The notes under the pieces are model-generated. The model had not been told where the DNA came from. It saw only the letters and a program-made list of their open reading frames with translations, and searched no databases. Below, one piece after another: positions 1 through 8,407 of a DNA stretch of 35,850 nucleotides. Position 1 is the first letter of the stretch. Each line of letters opens with the position of its first letter. The position numbers and the translations under genes were made by a program. Origin of the DNA: an uncultured Clostridia bacterium (GTDB lineage Bacteria > Bacillota > Clostridia > Christensenellales > Aristaeellaceae); contig CAMHSI010000011.1 in NCBI GenBank assembly GCA_946187775.1, positions 1-35,850 of the forward strand, given 5' to 3'.

Positions 1-54
1 CGTGAAGGCGGCCGTACGGTTGGTTCCGGCGTTGTGGCCAAGGTCATTGAGTAA
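1..54 (+). CDS. tuf: Elongation factor Tu, C-terminal end (partial, gene begins outside window)
   Basis: Frame 1 translates to REGGRTVGSGVVAKVIE then TAA, the typical EF-Tu C-terminus; not in the ORF track because it is truncated. Confidence 0.9.
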   Translation, partial: REGGRTVGSGVVAKVIE

Positions 55-71
55 TTACAACGTGTCTTTCC

Positions 72-107
72 GGAACGCTCCCCTGTTCGGGAGCGTTCCT
101 TCTATTA
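72..107 (+). terminator. Intrinsic terminator after tuf
   Basis: ggaacgctccc-ctgttc-gggagcgttcc hairpin followed by ttctatt. Confidence 0.75.
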
Positions 108-125
108 TGCTTGGGAGGCTTTCCT

Positions 126-365
126 ATGTATCACTACCAGTGCAGGGGCACCTGCTCCACTTCCATTGACCTGGAAATCCGCGACGGGATTATCACCTAC
201 TGCAAAATCAATAATGGCTGCCGCGGAAATACCGCCGGCGTCGCCCGGCTGGCCGTCGGCCGCAGGGCGGACGAAGTGGCGGAAGAGCTGGCAGGCATTC
301 CCTGCCGGGGCGATACCTCCTGCCCGGATCAGCTTTCCAGGGCGATCCGCTCCTATCATGACTGA
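126..365 (+). CDS. TSCPD domain-containing small protein
   Basis: MYHYQCRGTCSTSIDLEIRDGIITYCKINNGCRGNT...GIPCRGDTSCPDQLSRAI with TSCPD motif; gggagg RBS at 113-118; ATG at 126 preferred over the TTG at 111. Confidence 0.85.
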   Translation: MYHYQCRGTCSTSIDLEIRDGIITYCKINNGCRGNTAGVARLAVGRRADEVAEELAGIPCRGDTSCPDQLSRAIRSYHD

Positions 366-388
366 ACCACCCGAAAGGAGATTTCCCT

Positions 389-1570
389 TTGTCCAAGGAA
401 CAACCAACACCGGTCACCTTTGAGTCCATGGATCTTTCCTCTGAAATCCTCAAAGCTGTCCGGGCCATGGGCTTTCAGGAGCCCTCCACCGTCCAGGCCC
501 GCACCATTCCGCTGATGATGTCCGGCACGGACATCAACGCCATCGCCCCCACGGGAACCGGTAAGACCTGCGCCTTCGGCATCCCCATGCTGGAATATGT
601 CCAGCTGAAGGACAGCCGGATCCAGGAAGTGGTTCTTGCCCCCACCCGGGAGCTGGCCCTGCAGATCGGCGAGGAACTGACCCGGCTGGCAAAGTACATC
701 AACGGCGTACGCATTGCCGTCATCTACGGAGGCCAGTCCATTTCGAAACAGATTTCCGCCCTGAAGCGCAATCCCCAGATCGTCATCGCCACCCCCGGCC
801 GTATGCTGGATCATATGCAGCGGGGAAATATCCGCCTGGACGCGGTGCACACCATGGTACTCGATGAGGCGGACGAAATGCTGAACATGGGATTTGTCAA
901 GGACGTGACAAAGATCATTGAGGCCACTCCCACCGAGCGCCAGCTGGTGCTTTTCTCCGCCACCACCAACCAGGATGTGCTGACCATCGCCTGGAAGTAC
1001 CAGCACGACCCGGTGGAAATTACCGTGGAGGCCACAAAGGAAGACCGGCCCCAGATCACCCAGTACGTCATTGCCACCGAGCCGGACCAGAAAACCAATC
1101 ACCTGCTGTACCTGCTCGATGCCGATGTGTACCAGCGGGTCATGATTTTCTGCAACACCAAATTCATGACCGACAAGCTCACCCGCCAGCTCTGCCGGGA
1201 GGGCTACAATGCCCAGTGCCTCCACGGGGATATTCCCCAGGCGAAGCGCAACGTGGTCATGAATGATTTCAAGCGGGGCAAGTTCCCGATCCTGGTCTCC
1301 ACGGATGTGGCCGCCCGCGGCATCGACGTGGATGACGTGGAAGCGGTCATCAATTACGACCTGCCCAACGAGAACGAGTACTACCTGCACCGCATCGGCC
1401 GCACCGGCCGGGCGCACAAGCACGGCGTCAGTTTCTCCCTGGTCACCTTCCGGGAAAGCGTGCGCATGGATGAAATCCTGAAGTACATGCTGACGGCACC
1501 CACCCCCCTGCACTTCCAGGATGAGATTCTCTGCCGGGAGGACGGCACCCCCTTCTTCGAGAACATCTGA
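389..1570 (+). CDS. DEAD-box RNA helicase
   Basis: APTGTGKT, VLDEADE, SAT, ARGIDV and HRIGRTGRA motifs; TTG start preceded by aaagga; short C-terminus. Confidence 0.93.
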   Translation: MSKEQPTPVTFESMDLSSEILKAVRAMGFQEPSTVQARTIPLMMSGTDINAIAPTGTGKTCAFGIPMLEYVQLKDSRIQEVVLAPTRELALQIGEELTRLAKYINGVRIAVIYGGQSISKQISALKRNPQIVIATPGRMLDHMQRGNIRLDAVHTMVLDEADEMLNMGFVKDVTKIIEATPTERQLVLFSATTNQDVLTIAWKYQHDPVEITVEATKEDRPQITQYVIATEPDQKTNHLLYLLDADVYQRVMIFCNTKFMTDKLTRQLCREGYNAQCLHGDIPQAKRNVVMNDFKRGKFPILVSTDVAARGIDVDDVEAVINYDLPNENEYYLHRIGRTGRAHKHGVSFSLVTFRESVRMDEILKYMLTAPTPLHFQDEILCREDGTPFFENI

Positions 1571-1576
1571 CCGCAA

Positions 1577-1610
1577 AAAAGGATCGGCCCGGCCGATCCT
1601 TTCTTTTTTT
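1577..1610 (+). terminator. Intrinsic terminator of helicase gene
   Basis: ggatcggcc-cggccgatcc hairpin followed by T-rich tract. Confidence 0.8.
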
Positions 1611-1619
1611 CCTGAAAAC

Positions 1620-1656
1620 ACAAGCCCGGAAGAGAATGCTCTCTTCCGGGCTTGTT
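1620..1656 (-). terminator. Intrinsic terminator downstream of zinc-ribbon gene
   Basis: acaagcccggaagag-aatgct-ctcttccgggcttgt near-perfect hairpin just past the minus-strand stop. Confidence 0.65.
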
Positions 1657-1668
1657 TGCGGCCTCCGA

Positions 1669-1947
1669 TTATCCGCGGCGAGCGGCAAAGCACTCGCTGC
1701 AGTATACGGGACGATCCTCTCTGGGTTCGAAGGGAACCTGAGTGGGCTTTCCGCATTCGGCGCAGATCGCATCATGCATCTCGCGCGGACCGCCGGCTGC
1801 GCGGCTGGCTTTGCGTGCCTGACGGCAAGCCTTGCAGCGGGTGGGCTCGTTCTGGAATCCTTTCTCGGCATAGAATTCCTGTTCACCGGCAGTGAAAACG
1901 AACTCAGCGCCACAGTCCTTGCATACCAGCGTTTTGTCTTCGTACAT
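1669..1947 (-). CDS. Zinc-ribbon domain protein (CxxC-x17-CxxC type)
   Basis: MYEDKTLVCKDCGAEFVF...RCKACRQARK...ICAECGKPTQVPFEPREDRPVYCSEC; two CxxC pairs, the second spaced by 17 residues. Confidence 0.85.
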   Translation of the reverse strand: MYEDKTLVCKDCGAEFVFTAGEQEFYAEKGFQNEPTRCKACRQARKASRAAGGPREMHDAICAECGKPTQVPFEPREDRPVYCSECFAARRG

Positions 1948-1950
1948 GGT

Positions 1951-2190
1951 TAGGCAACCCCCATAATGTTGATAGGCGAATCACTTCGGCTGACCTGGTT
2001 TTTGACCCCACACACGCCGTCCGGACATTTGCTCTGCGCCTTGGCGCCCTCACGCCTGCCTCTCGGGATTGCTCCCGGACGGACTTACATCTAGACCGCA
2101 CCATGCTCCCCGCCGCTTTGGGCGGATTACGTGGACCGTTTTGCCTGCGACTGGCTTCGGCTTGCAACCACAGACCCGAAGAATTCAACC
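1951..2190 (-). ncRNA. Candidate structured ncRNA or long 5' leader, family not identified
   Basis: About 240 nt between a strong promoter and the zinc-ribbon ATG; multiple stem-loops, including 8-bp CCGTCCGG/CCGGACGG (2017-2024 with 2075-2082), CTTCGG/CCGAAG (2155-2160 with 2176-2181), GCGC-CTTG-GCGC (2036-2047), CGAA-TCAC-TTCG (1977-1988) and CCGC/GCGG (2113-2125). Confidence 0.6.
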
Positions 2191-2196
2191 GGCGAC

Positions 2197-2225
2197 ATTA
2201 TAACGAACGCATTTTTAATATACAA
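2197..2225 (-). promoter_or_regulatory. Sigma-A-type promoter for the 1951-2190 RNA and zinc-ribbon gene
   Basis: Minus strand TTGTAT-17 nt-TATAAT (-35 at 2220-2225, -10 at 2197-2202). Confidence 0.75.
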
Positions 2226-2294
2226 TACTTTTTTCCTGTTTTTGGTAAAAGACAGGAAAAATGCAAGCGGCTCCGTTCCCGATTCAGGCCCTTC

Positions 2295-3002
2295 TCAGTC
2301 CTTTTTCTGGCCGTAATAGGCGTTGGGACCGTGCTTGCGCATGAAGTGTTTTTCCTTCACGTACTCGGGAAGGCATTCCCGGGTCTGGGCCATGGGAAGC
2401 GCTTCCGTATGCCAGGCCATCATGGCTACCTCCTCCAGCACCACCGCGTTGTGCACTGCTTCCATGGCATCCTTGCCCCAGGCAAAGGGACCGTGATGCC
2501 GGGCCAGCGCACAGGGAACATGCATCGGGTTCAGCCCGTTTTCCTCGAAATGGGCGGCGATCACCCGGCCGGTTTCCAGCTCATACGCGGATTCCACTTC
2601 TTCCTTCGTCAGGTCCCGGCAACAGGGAATGTTGCCGTAAATGTAGTCCGCATGGGTGGTTCCGTAGGCCGGAATATCCCTTCCGCTCTGGGCCCAGATG
2701 GTTGCCCACCGGGAATGGGTATGCACCACGCCCCCGATGGAAGGGAACCTTTTGTACAGTTCCGCGTGGGTGGGGGTATCCGAGGAAGGATTCAGCTTTC
2801 CCTCCACCTTGTTCCCCTCCAGGTCGATGACCACCATGTCCTCCGGTTTCAGCTCGTCATAGGGAACGCCGCTGGGCTTGATGACGAAAAGCCCCTTTTC
2901 CCGGTCGATACCGGACACGTTTCCCCAGGTGAAGGTCACCAGATGGTACGCCGGCAGCAGCATGTTCGCTTCGTAGACCTGTTGTTTCAGTTCCTTCAGC
3001 AT
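2295..3002 (-). CDS. araD: L-ribulose-5-phosphate 4-epimerase family (class II aldolase fold)
   Basis: [51 protein letters not shown]...[12 protein letters not shown]...HGPFAWG, typical AraD/UlaF/SgbE sequence. Confidence 0.88.
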   Translation of the reverse strand: MLKELKQQVYEANMLLPAYHLVTFTWGNVSGIDREKGLFVIKPSGVPYDELKPEDMVVIDLEGNKVEGKLNPSSDTPTHAELYKRFPSIGGVVHTHSRWATIWAQSGRDIPAYGTTHADYIYGNIPCCRDLTKEEVESAYELETGRVIAAHFEENGLNPMHVPCALARHHGPFAWGKDAMEAVHNAVVLEEVAMMAWHTEALPMAQTRECLPEYVKEKHFMRKHGPNAYYGQKKD

Positions 3003-3005
3003 TTT

Positions 3006-5789
3006 TTACTCCTCCTCTGTCGTTGTGGTTTCCCCGGCCGACTCCTCCCCTGCAGGGGTTGGATCCTTCTGTTCCGTTTCCTTCTGTTCCGCTTCCTGCG
3101 GCGCGCAGTCCAGGACAATCTGCCCGTCCCGGACAGTCAGCTTCACCGCTTGGCCGAGGCTGATCCGCCCCTGGAGCAGCTCCTCGCTCAGGGTATCCTC
3201 CACCGTGCGCTGAATCAGCCTGCGCAGCGGCCGGGCGCCGAATTTCGGATCATATCCGTCCTCCGCCAGCTTCCGCGTCACCTGTTCATCCCACAGCAGC
3301 CGGATTTCCTGCTCCTCCAGCCGTTCCGCCACCTGCCTGAGCATCATGTCCGTGATCCGGCGGATCTCCTCCTCCGTGAGCGTATGGAAGACGATGATCT
3401 CATCCACCCGGTTGATAAATTCCGGACGGAAGGTTTCCTTCACTTCCTTCATCACGGAGTCCTTCATGGCTTCATAGTCCCGGGCCTCGTCCTTCCGGGC
3501 GGATCCGAAGCCCATGGCCCGTCCGGTTCCCTTCAGGCTGGCGCCCGCGTTGGAAGTCATCACCACGATGGTGTTCTTGAAGCTGACGGTCCTGCCCGTG
3601 TTATCCGTCAGCCGGCCGTCCTCGAGGATCTGCAGCAGGACGTTGAATACGTCCGGATGCGCCTTCTCGATTTCGTCCAGCAGCACCACGCTGTAAGGCT
3701 TCCGCCGCACCGCTTCGGTAAGCTCGCCGCCCTCCTCGTATCCGACGTATCCGGGCGGTGAACCCATCAGGCGGGACACCGTGTGCTTCTCCATGAATTC
3801 GCTCATGTCCAGGCGGATCACGGCGTCTTCATCCCCGAACATCGCTTCACCCAGCGCGCGGCACAGCTCCGTCTTGCCGACGCCCGTGGGTCCCAGGAAG
3901 ATGAAGCTGCCGATGGGCCGTTTCGGATCCTTCAGGCCGGCCCGGGCCCGGCGGATTGCCCTGGATACAGCGCTTACCGCTTCCTCCTGCCCGATCAGCC
4001 GCTGGTGCAGGGTTTCCTCCAGGCGGATCAGCCGCTGGGCTTCCTGCTCCGTCATCCGGCTCACGGGAATTCCCGTCCACTGGGAAACCACCTGGGCGAT
4101 ATCCTCTTCCGTCACCACGTCCCTGGCGGTGGTCTGGGCGCGGCTCCATTCGGCCCGCTTTTCCTCAATTTCCCGGTTCAGGCTCCGCTCCTGGTCCCGC
4201 AGGGCGGCGGCTTTCTCGAAGTCCTGGTGGGAAACGGCTTCCTTCTTTTCAATCTGTATCGCTTCCAGGCGCTTCTCCTGCTCCCGGACGTCCAGGGGCG
4301 CCGTGCAGGCCTGGATGCGCACCCGGCTGGCCGCCTCATCCATCAGGTCAATGGCCTTGTCCGGCAGGAACCTGTCCGGAATATACCGGTCCGAAAGCTT
4401 CACCGCGGCCGACAGGGCCTCATCGGTGATGCGCACTTTGTGATGCGCCTCGTACCGGTCCCGCAGGCCGAAGAGAATGGACAGGGTTTCCTCCGCCGTG
4501 GGCTCGCCCACGTTCACCGGCTGGAACCGGCGCTCCAGGGCCGCGTCCTTCTCAATGTGCTTCCTGTATTCATCCAGGGTGGTGGCGCCGATGCACTGGA
4601 TTTCTCCCCGGCTCAGGGCGGGCTTGAGGATATTGGCAGCATCCAGGCTGCCCTCGGATCCGCCGGCGCCGATGATGGTGTGGATCTCATCGATGAACAG
4701 CAGCACGTTTCCCGCCTTGTGGAGCTCATCCATCACATTCTTCAGCCGCTCTTCAAACTCGCCCCGGTATTTTGTTCCGGCCACCAAGCTGCCCATATCC
4801 AGGCTCAGCACCCGCTTCCCCCGCAGCAGCTCAGGCACGTTGCCCTGCACAATCCGCTGGGCCAGGCCTTCCGCCACGGCGCTTTTGCCGACGCCGGGCT
4901 CGCCGATGAGCACCGGGTTGTTCTTCGTGCGCCGGATCAGGATCTGGATAATCCGCTGGATTTCCTTTTCCCGGCCGATGACCGGGTCCAGCTCGTTCTT
5001 TTCCGCCGCGGCGGTCAGGTCCCGGCTGAATTTGTCCAGCAGGCTCTTGCTCTCCTGGTTGTTACCGCTGGGACGGCTGCGCACCTGGGCAAAAATGCCG
5101 GGAATCGGCCGCATGGGATTCTCGTTTTCCGCGTTCTCCCGCATCTGGCGGAGCAGCTGCTCCCGGGCTGCGGAAAGATCCACCCCGGCCCGGCGCAGCA
5201 GGGCGCCGGCCACGCCGTCGTCATTCCCCAGCAGCGCCAGCCACAGGTGCTCCACCGTGACATAATTCTGCCCCAGCTTCCGGGATTCCATCATGCTGGT
5301 TTCCAGGGTTTTCTTCGCCCGGGGGCTCAGCTCGATGCGGGCGCCGGCGGTGGTTCCCTCCGGCTCGTTCAGGGCGGCGATTTCCTTTTTCAGCTCCTCC
5401 GTCACAGACTCAAAGCTCATCCGGGAAGACACCGCCTCCGGAACGGAAGCGTTGCTTTTCAGCAGGGCCAGCAGGATATGCTCCGTTCCAACATAGGGCT
5501 GCTGCAGCTCCGCGGCAATCCGCTGGGCCAGGGCAAGGGTCTGCTGGGCTTTCTGGGTAAAACGGCCGAAAATGGGCATCGAAAATTCCTTTCTGTTTTC
5601 ATTGCTTTCAGCTGTGGACCGAATGGCGTTGAGAACCGTGTTGATCAGGCTGTTCACGCCGCCCTTCATCAGGTCGGCGTTCATCCGGCTCATGCAGTCC
5701 GCGCACAGGTGCCGGACCGAGGTTTCTTCGCCATTCACCACAGATACGGTAAAGTTTGCTTCGTTGACGTGGCACTCTTCACACAGCAT
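3006..5789 (-). CDS. clpC: ClpC-type AAA+ ATPase with fused N-terminal McsA-like zinc finger
   Basis: N-terminus [32 protein letters not shown] (McsA-like CxxC...CxxC), then [22 protein letters not shown] (ClpC N-domain), two Walker A motifs ([18 protein letters not shown]), UVR segment, acidic C-terminal tail. Confidence 0.93.
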   Translation of the reverse strand: MLCEECHVNEANFTVSVVNGEETSVRHLCADCMSRMNADLMKGGVNSLINTVLNAIRSTAESNENRKEFSMPIFGRFTQKAQQTLALAQRIAAELQQPYVGTEHILLALLKSNASVPEAVSSRMSFESVTEELKKEIAALNEPEGTTAGARIELSPRAKKTLETSMMESRKLGQNYVTVEHLWLALLGNDDGVAGALLRRAGVDLSAAREQLLRQMRENAENENPMRPIPGIFAQVRSRPSGNNQESKSLLDKFSRDLTAAAEKNELDPVIGREKEIQRIIQILIRRTKNNPVLIGEPGVGKSAVAEGLAQRIVQGNVPELLRGKRVLSLDMGSLVAGTKYRGEFEERLKNVMDELHKAGNVLLFIDEIHTIIGAGGSEGSLDAANILKPALSRGEIQCIGATTLDEYRKHIEKDAALERRFQPVNVGEPTAEETLSILFGLRDRYEAHHKVRITDEALSAAVKLSDRYIPDRFLPDKAIDLMDEAASRVRIQACTAPLDVREQEKRLEAIQIEKKEAVSHQDFEKAAALRDQERSLNREIEEKRAEWSRAQTTARDVVTEEDIAQVVSQWTGIPVSRMTEQEAQRLIRLEETLHQRLIGQEEAVSAVSRAIRRARAGLKDPKRPIGSFIFLGPTGVGKTELCRALGEAMFGDEDAVIRLDMSEFMEKHTVSRLMGSPPGYVGYEEGGELTEAVRRKPYSVVLLDEIEKAHPDVFNVLLQILEDGRLTDNTGRTVSFKNTIVVMTSNAGASLKGTGRAMGFGSARKDEARDYEAMKDSVMKEVKETFRPEFINRVDEIIVFHTLTEEEIRRITDMMLRQVAERLEEQEIRLLWDEQVTRKLAEDGYDPKFGARPLRRLIQRTVEDTLSEELLQGRISLGQAVKLTVRDGQIVLDCAPQEAEQKETEQKDPTPAGEESAGETTTTEEE

Positions 5790-5810
5790 GGGCGTTCATC
5801 CCCTTCTCTC

Positions 5811-6281
5811 TTATTTTCCGTTCCGCGCCGCCACGGTCATCAGCATGGATTTCATCATGCGGGCCCGCAGCGCGTCCTTCATGGAATCCGGCACCGGGAT
5901 CCCCAGGGCCCGGCTGCTGAGGGCGGCGGCCATCAGGGAGGCTTCATCCGGGGTAACGATCCGCTGCTCCTTCAGCTGGCTGATGAGCCTTGCGCATTCA
6001 TTTTCCCCCAGGGAATCCCCGATCCGTTCGTTCACCAGGTACATCAGCCGCTGGGATCCGGATTCCACCACCCGCACAATCCGGATGTACCCGCCGCCGC
6101 CTCTCCGGCTTTCCGTCAGGTACCCGTGATCCGGGGAAAACCGGGTCGCCAGCACGTAGTTGATCTGGCTCGGGGCGCAGCCGAAGTATTCCGCAAGTTC
6201 GTTCCGCTTCAGCTCCACCTCCGTGGATTCCTCGTTCAGCATGGTTTTGATAAAGCTTTCGATTGAATCACTTAACCTCAT
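5811..6281 (-). CDS. ctsR: Transcriptional repressor CtsR
   Basis: MRLSDSIESFIKTML...ELAEYFGCAPSQINYVLATRFSPDHGYLTESRRGGGGYIRI; start at 6281 preferred (gaggggg RBS) over the track start at 6302. Confidence 0.93.
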   Translation of the reverse strand: MRLSDSIESFIKTMLNEESTEVELKRNELAEYFGCAPSQINYVLATRFSPDHGYLTESRRGGGGYIRIVRVVESGSQRLMYLVNERIGDSLGENECARLISQLKEQRIVTPDEASLMAAALSSRALGIPVPDSMKDALRARMMKSMLMTVAARNGK

Positions 6282-6314
6282 TTTTTCATGACCCCCTCGC
6301 ATGTCAAAGCGTCA

Positions 6315-6331
6315 TCTGACTTTCTTTGACC
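6315..6331 (-). promoter_or_regulatory. CtsR operator (heat-shock box)
   Basis: Minus strand GGTCAAA-GAA-AGTCAGA, one mismatch to the CtsR heptad direct repeat RGTCAAA-N3-RGTCAAA, just downstream of the -10. Confidence 0.8.
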
Positions 6332-6336
6332 TACGA

Positions 6337-6365
6337 AGTATACCATACTCTTTTCCTTTTTTCAA
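6337..6365 (-). promoter_or_regulatory. Sigma-A-type promoter of ctsR-clpC operon
   Basis: Minus strand TTGAAA-17 nt-TATACT. Confidence 0.78.
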
Positions 6366-7561
6366 GTTTCTTCCCTGTCTCCGGAAACGAAGGGGATTTC
6401 CGGAAGCCCCAGCACCTCCGCCACCGCCCGGTGCAGGCAGGCGTCCTTCTGGTGCACATATTTCACGGAGGAGGGGATCACCTCTCCGTCCGGCCAGCGG
6501 AAGCGGCCCGATCCGTCCGCTTCCAGGCCGTAATCCTCCAGGGTCTTTCCCGCTTCGGGAACCAGCACCGTCAGCCGGTTCTTCACCCGGTTTCCCAGGA
6601 ACACGGTGAACAGCCCCCGAACGGGATCCAGGGACACATGGTTCCCCGTGAATCCGCCGATGCCGAAGGCCTCCCGGCCCATATACGCGGGGATTTCGGA
6701 ATAATACTGCTCCGGGTGGCGCACGTAGCACTGCATCCCCAGGTACTGGGTATGGGTCCCGTCGGGCAGCCGGCGCCCCGTGCGGTTCACCGCCATTTCC
6801 CGGAGGGATTCCATTCCCACGATCCTTTCCTCCAGCACCGCCCGGCAAAAGCGGACCATATCCCCCAGGGTGGAAAACAGCCCGGCGTGGCCGCAAAGGT
6901 CCCCGGTATCCCCCTGCAGCACCGCGGCCTTCGGATCATGGGGCACCCCCCGCCGCAGCCCTTCCCGCAGGATATACCTTCCTTCCTCAATCCGGTGTTC
7001 CCGGTCATAGCTCTGGCAGTCCGCGATCCGGTCCTCCGGCACCTTTGCCCAGGTTTCCTTCATCCCCGCCGGATCCAGGACAATCCTCCGCACCGCTTCC
7101 ATGAAGGGCATGCTGGCAGCGGCTTCGATCACATATTTCAGGATCATGGCCGGGATATCGGAATATGCCCGCCGCCCGGTGCGGGGCACCGGCTCCGCGG
7201 CAAAAAGGGCCGCCAGGGCCTCCTCCCGGTCCCCGCAGGCGTCCACCCGCACCGGCGTGCGCACCGTCACGGCGAAGGTCATCAGGTCCCACACGGAAAC
7301 CCCGTCCAGGGCGCGGAAGCGGGAATCCCAGTAAGAAACAGGCCTGCCGAAATCCAGCAGGCCCTCCTCCCTCAGCTTCACGGCGCACAGCCCGGTGAAC
7401 AGCTTTGTGGCGCTGGCAAGGTCAAAAACGCTTCCTTCGTCCACATCCCCGTCCATGGCGGTTTCCGTCCGGTTCCCGGCGCCGCAGGCCACGGACAGCC
7501 CGGACAGGTATTCCCTTTCCCGGGTGAAAATCCGAATGCCTTCCAGCAGCCTTTCGTTCAT
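6362..7561 (-). CDS. Serine hydrolase (class C beta-lactamase / PBP-like fold)
   Basis: FDLASATKLFTGLCAVKL (SxxK), YSDIPAMIL, HAGLFSTLGDM, FGIGGFTG. Confidence 0.85.
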   Translation of the reverse strand: MNERLLEGIRIFTREREYLSGLSVACGAGNRTETAMDGDVDEGSVFDLASATKLFTGLCAVKLREEGLLDFGRPVSYWDSRFRALDGVSVWDLMTFAVTVRTPVRVDACGDREEALAALFAAEPVPRTGRRAYSDIPAMILKYVIEAAASMPFMEAVRRIVLDPAGMKETWAKVPEDRIADCQSYDREHRIEEGRYILREGLRRGVPHDPKAAVLQGDTGDLCGHAGLFSTLGDMVRFCRAVLEERIVGMESLREMAVNRTGRRLPDGTHTQYLGMQCYVRHPEQYYSEIPAYMGREAFGIGGFTGNHVSLDPVRGLFTVFLGNRVKNRLTVLVPEAGKTLEDYGLEADGSGRFRWPDGEVIPSSVKYVHQKDACLHRAVAEVLGLPEIPFVSGDREET

Positions 7562-8400
7562 CCTTCCACTCCTATGCGGGTGCAGGGAACCCGCCCTGCC
7601 GCCAGGTCCTGCAGGTGGTATCTGGCGTGGCCGATTACCACCGTCGTGCCCTTCTTCACGCAGGAAAGGGCGTATTCCAGCTTGGCTCCGGCGCCGTTGG
7701 CCCCGGCCCGGCTGGCGCCGACGCAGCAGCGCTGCAGCTCCCGGACCTTCCTTTCCACTTCCTCCGGATCCCGGCCGAAAACCTCCCGCACCAGGGTGTC
7801 CGGATTTCCGGCTTCCCTGTAGATTCCCTCCGTGGAGGTCATCAGCACCAGGACCTTCGCCTTCACAAGCTCGGCGATGACCGCGGCGGTTTCATCGTTA
7901 TCCACGCACTCGTGCACCTCGCCGCCAAGCTTCCGCCGGGCCGCCAGCTCCATCTTCCGGTTTTCCTCGTCGGACACCGGGTCGTTATAGTTGATGATCG
8001 GAATGGTGTTCTGCTGCGCCGCCCGGTTCAGCAGCTGCCGGATATGCTCCCGCTTTTCCGGGTCGTTGAAATGGGTATGCTCCACCAGGATCTGGCGGAC
8101 GCCGTATTCCGGCCGGATAAACTGCCGGTAATTCTGCATCAGGATCGCCTGTCCCTGGGAGGAGTAATCCGTTTTGTCCTGCTCCGGATCCCCGTTCAGC
8201 TCCCGGCCGGTCCGCTGGATATAGTCCAGCCGGCCGATTTCCGTGGCGCCGCTGGTTACCCAGATCATGCCCGGCCGCAGGTCCGCCCCCAGCCGGGAAA
8301 TGATATTGTAGTCTATGGCCTGGTCTTCCTTCCGGATCAGCGCCATGGATCCGATTTTGCCCACCAGCTCAAACTGATACTCCATCTTTTTCTCTCCCAT
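7558..8400 (-). CDS. Amino-acid kinase superfamily protein (glutamate 5-kinase-like, divergent)
   Basis: VTSGATEIG, SSQGQAILM, NDPV...VDNDETAAVIAELVKAKVLVLMTSTEGIY, GANGAGAKLEYAL; overlaps downstream serine hydrolase start by ATGA. Confidence 0.75.
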   Translation of the reverse strand: MGEKKMEYQFELVGKIGSMALIRKEDQAIDYNIISRLGADLRPGMIWVTSGATEIGRLDYIQRTGRELNGDPEQDKTDYSSQGQAILMQNYRQFIRPEYGVRQILVEHTHFNDPEKREHIRQLLNRAAQQNTIPIINYNDPVSDEENRKMELAARRKLGGEVHECVDNDETAAVIAELVKAKVLVLMTSTEGIYREAGNPDTLVREVFGRDPEEVERKVRELQRCCVGASRAGANGAGAKLEYALSCVKKGTTVVIGHARYHLQDLAAGRVPCTRIGVEG

Positions 8401-8407
8401 CCGCCGG

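Noticed and set aside
389-1570. Helicase Walker A written APTGTGKT instead of AQTGTGKT
   Set aside because: Within normal AxTGxGKT variation of DEAD-box proteins
1950-2010. SRP RNA-like string AACCAGGTCAG on the minus strand
   Set aside because: The SRP domain IV signature CCGGAAGG...AGCAGCC does not follow; most likely coincidence
2103-3761. 552-aa plus-strand ORF spanning the candidate ncRNA and araD
   Set aside because: Antisense to araD and the clpC C-terminus; low-complexity composition
3783-6266. 827-aa plus-strand ORF
   Set aside because: Antisense to clpC and ctsR; no domain signature
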